In this document: positions 32,721-33,662 of the stretch, piece after piece
Numbering within the stretch: position 1 is the first letter of the stretch
How the letters are laid out: each line of letters opens with the position of its first letter
Source: JBCBAP01 sp038532435
GTDB lineage: Bacteria; Pseudomonadota; Alphaproteobacteria; Rhodobacterales; Rhodobacteraceae
NCBI GenBank assembly: GCA_038532435.1
Contig: JBCBAP010000038.1
Location: 1-33,662, forward strand
Length of the DNA: 33,662 bases
Direction: 5' to 3'
The notes under the pieces: generated by a model
Told to the model about the DNA's origin: nothing
Databases searched by the model: none
What the model saw: only the letters and a program-made list of their open reading frames with translations
Translations under genes and position numbers: made by a program

Positions 32721-33619
32721 GCCATGCTCCCCAAGGCGAAGGCCGTCGTGAGCATGCCGAGCACGTAGAGCAGGACGCCGGTGCCGTTGTACCAGGGCGC
32801 GAACGCCTTGGGATCGCGCAGCATTCGGCGCATCGCGAGGCCCTGAAGGCCGAGCAGCCCGGTCACGAGGGCCGCGTGGATCGGCGCATTCCAGAAGAGG
32901 AGCAGCACGATCACCACGACCTGCGGCACCGCCATGATCCAGCAGGCAACGCGGGCAGCCCGGTCCGGGCCGAGGGTGACGGGCAGGGATTTCACCCCCT
33001 TCTCCGTATCCCCTTCCACAGCCTTGAAATCGTTGAGCGTCATGATGCCGTGAGCGCCCGCGGCATAGAGGCCCGCGATCAGCACAACCTCCCACCGCAC
33101 GCCCGCTGCCCCCGCCATGACGGCAGCACCGGTGAACCAGGGCACCCCTTCGTAGCAGAGCCCGACCGTGCCGGGCCCCCACCAGCCGGAGCGTTTGAGC
33201 CGCACGGGTTCCGCCGAATAGGCCCAGGCACACAGCACGGCAAACACCGTCGCGGCAAAGCCCCATGGGCCGAGGAAGGCTCCGGCGAGGAGGGAAAGCG
33301 CGGTCCATGACAGGGCAATCCAGAGACCCCAGCGCCCGGGCATGCGGCCCGAGGGGATGGGGCGGCCGGGCTCATTGATCGCATCCACGTGCCGGTCACA
33401 CCAGTCGTTCGCGGCCTGACTCATGCCACAGACAAGCGGACCTGCCACGAGCAAACCGAGTGTGAATTCGAACCAGCGGTCGGGGATCGCAACACCGGAC
33501 GACACCACACCGCACATGTAGGCCCACATCGGTGGGAACCACGTGATCGGCTTGAGCAACTCCAGAACGGTTGCCGGGGCCGGGTAGCGCAGCGGGTGTA
33601 CGTCTACGTTGACACTCAT
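32717..33619 (-). CDS. bchG: Bacteriochlorophyll synthase BchG
   Basis: Prenyltransferase attaching the geranylgeranyl (or phytyl) tail to bacteriochlorophyllide a; 300 aa, UbiA family, multi-pass. The Mg-diphosphate motif is NDWCDRHVDAINEPGRPIPSG (N71, D72, D75, D79), with a second motif NDFKAVEGD (196-204). The conserved opening MSVN supports the ATG at 33619. AGGA lies about 12 bp upstream. The start codon sits in the spacer between two PpsR palindromes. First gene of the leftward bchG-MFS-bchP-idi-hemE operon. Confidence 0.96.
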   Translation of the reverse strand: MSVNVDVHPLRYPAPATVLELLKPITWFPPMWAYMCGVVSSGVAIPDRWFEFTLGLLVAGPLVCGMSQAANDWCDRHVDAINEPGRPIPSGRMPGRWGLWIALSWTALSLLAGAFLGPWGFAATVFAVLCAWAYSAEPVRLKRSGWWGPGTVGLCYEGVPWFTGAAVMAGAAGVRWEVVLIAGLYAAGAHGIMTLNDFKAVEGDTEKGVKSLPVTLGPDRAARVACWIMAVPQVVVIVLLLFWNAPIHAALVTGLLGLQGLAMRRMLRDPKAFAPWYNGTGVLLYVLGMLTTAFALGSMA

Positions 33620-33639
33620 AGTGTCAACTTATCCTAACA
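33597..33639. promoter_or_regulatory. Tandem PpsR/CrtJ operators spanning the bchG start
   Basis: There are two perfect TGT-N12-ACA sites, TGTACGTCTACGTTGACA (33597-33614) and TGTCAACTTATCCTAACA (33622-33639), separated by 7 bp. The bchG ATG (33617-33619 on the minus strand) lies in the spacer, so the first site is inside the coding region. The facing half-sites form a further palindrome with 9-bp arms GTTGACACT/AGTGTCAAC. Confidence 0.75.
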
Positions 33640-33662
33640 TCGCGAGTCGGGGAAAGCGTTTT

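Overview
The window is high-GC alphaproteobacterial DNA, most likely from a Rhodobacterales (Rhodobacteraceae/Roseobacter-type) phototroph. The proteins match the Rhodobacter/Roseobacter photosynthesis gene order crtEF-bchCXYZ-pufQBA and the block bchG-MFS-bchP-idi. Tandem TGT-N12-ACA palindromes of the PpsR/CrtJ type sit at three photosynthesis promoters, and a dispersed intergenic repeat that I associate with Rhodobacteraceae occurs three times. All naming is from reading the sequence; no search was run.

Left part (1-4309, plus strand): the end of a sugar-uptake and catabolism operon. It holds aglK (alpha-glucoside ABC ATPase), a PfkB-family sugar kinase, zwf and pgl, feeding imported sugar into the Entner-Doudoroff or pentose-phosphate entry. 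A minus-strand pair follows, a large MscS-family channel (4503-6929) and a two-module glycosyltransferase (6946-9177). Next is a plus-strand GT32-like protein of uncertain function (9302-10045).

Middle part (10199-16109): a self-contained catabolic island around one divergent promoter near 13000-13100. Leftward run an isocitrate/isopropylmalate-type dehydrogenase, a Gfo/Idh/MocA oxidoreductase and a GntR/FCD regulator. Rightward run an ABM-domain monooxygenase-like protein, a metallo-beta-lactamase-fold lactonase-like protein, the OtnK kinase and the OtnC aldolase/decarboxylase. A near-perfect 18-bp palindrome in the divergent promoter is the natural GntR operator. This looks like an unusual version of four-carbon sugar-acid (3-oxo-tetronate) catabolism. 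A methyltransferase (minus) and a LysR regulator (plus) separate it from the photosynthesis genes.

Right part (17847-33619): photosynthesis gene cluster. crtC and crtD (minus) are divergent from crtE-crtF, which are followed by bchC-bchX-small ORF-bchY-bchZ-pufQ-pufB-pufA (plus). Opposing them is a tightly overlapped minus-strand operon bchG-MFS(orf428-like)-bchP-idi-hemE. Together they encode GGPP supply, late spheroidene-pathway carotenoid steps, chlorophyllide reductase and the BchC step to bacteriochlorophyllide a, phytyl-tail attachment and reduction, LH1 polypeptides, and one heme/bacteriochlorophyll precursor enzyme.

The most striking point is that the puf operon stops after pufA. There is no pufL, pufM, pufC or pufX; 134 bp after pufA, hemE arrives from the other strand. 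The junction carries two stem-loops and a dispersed repeat. Other observations worth checking are a 49-codon gene overlapping both bchX and bchY, paired PpsR sites with matched 7-8 bp spacing at crtE, bchC and bchG (the last pair spanning the bchG start codon), and the tetronate-type island.
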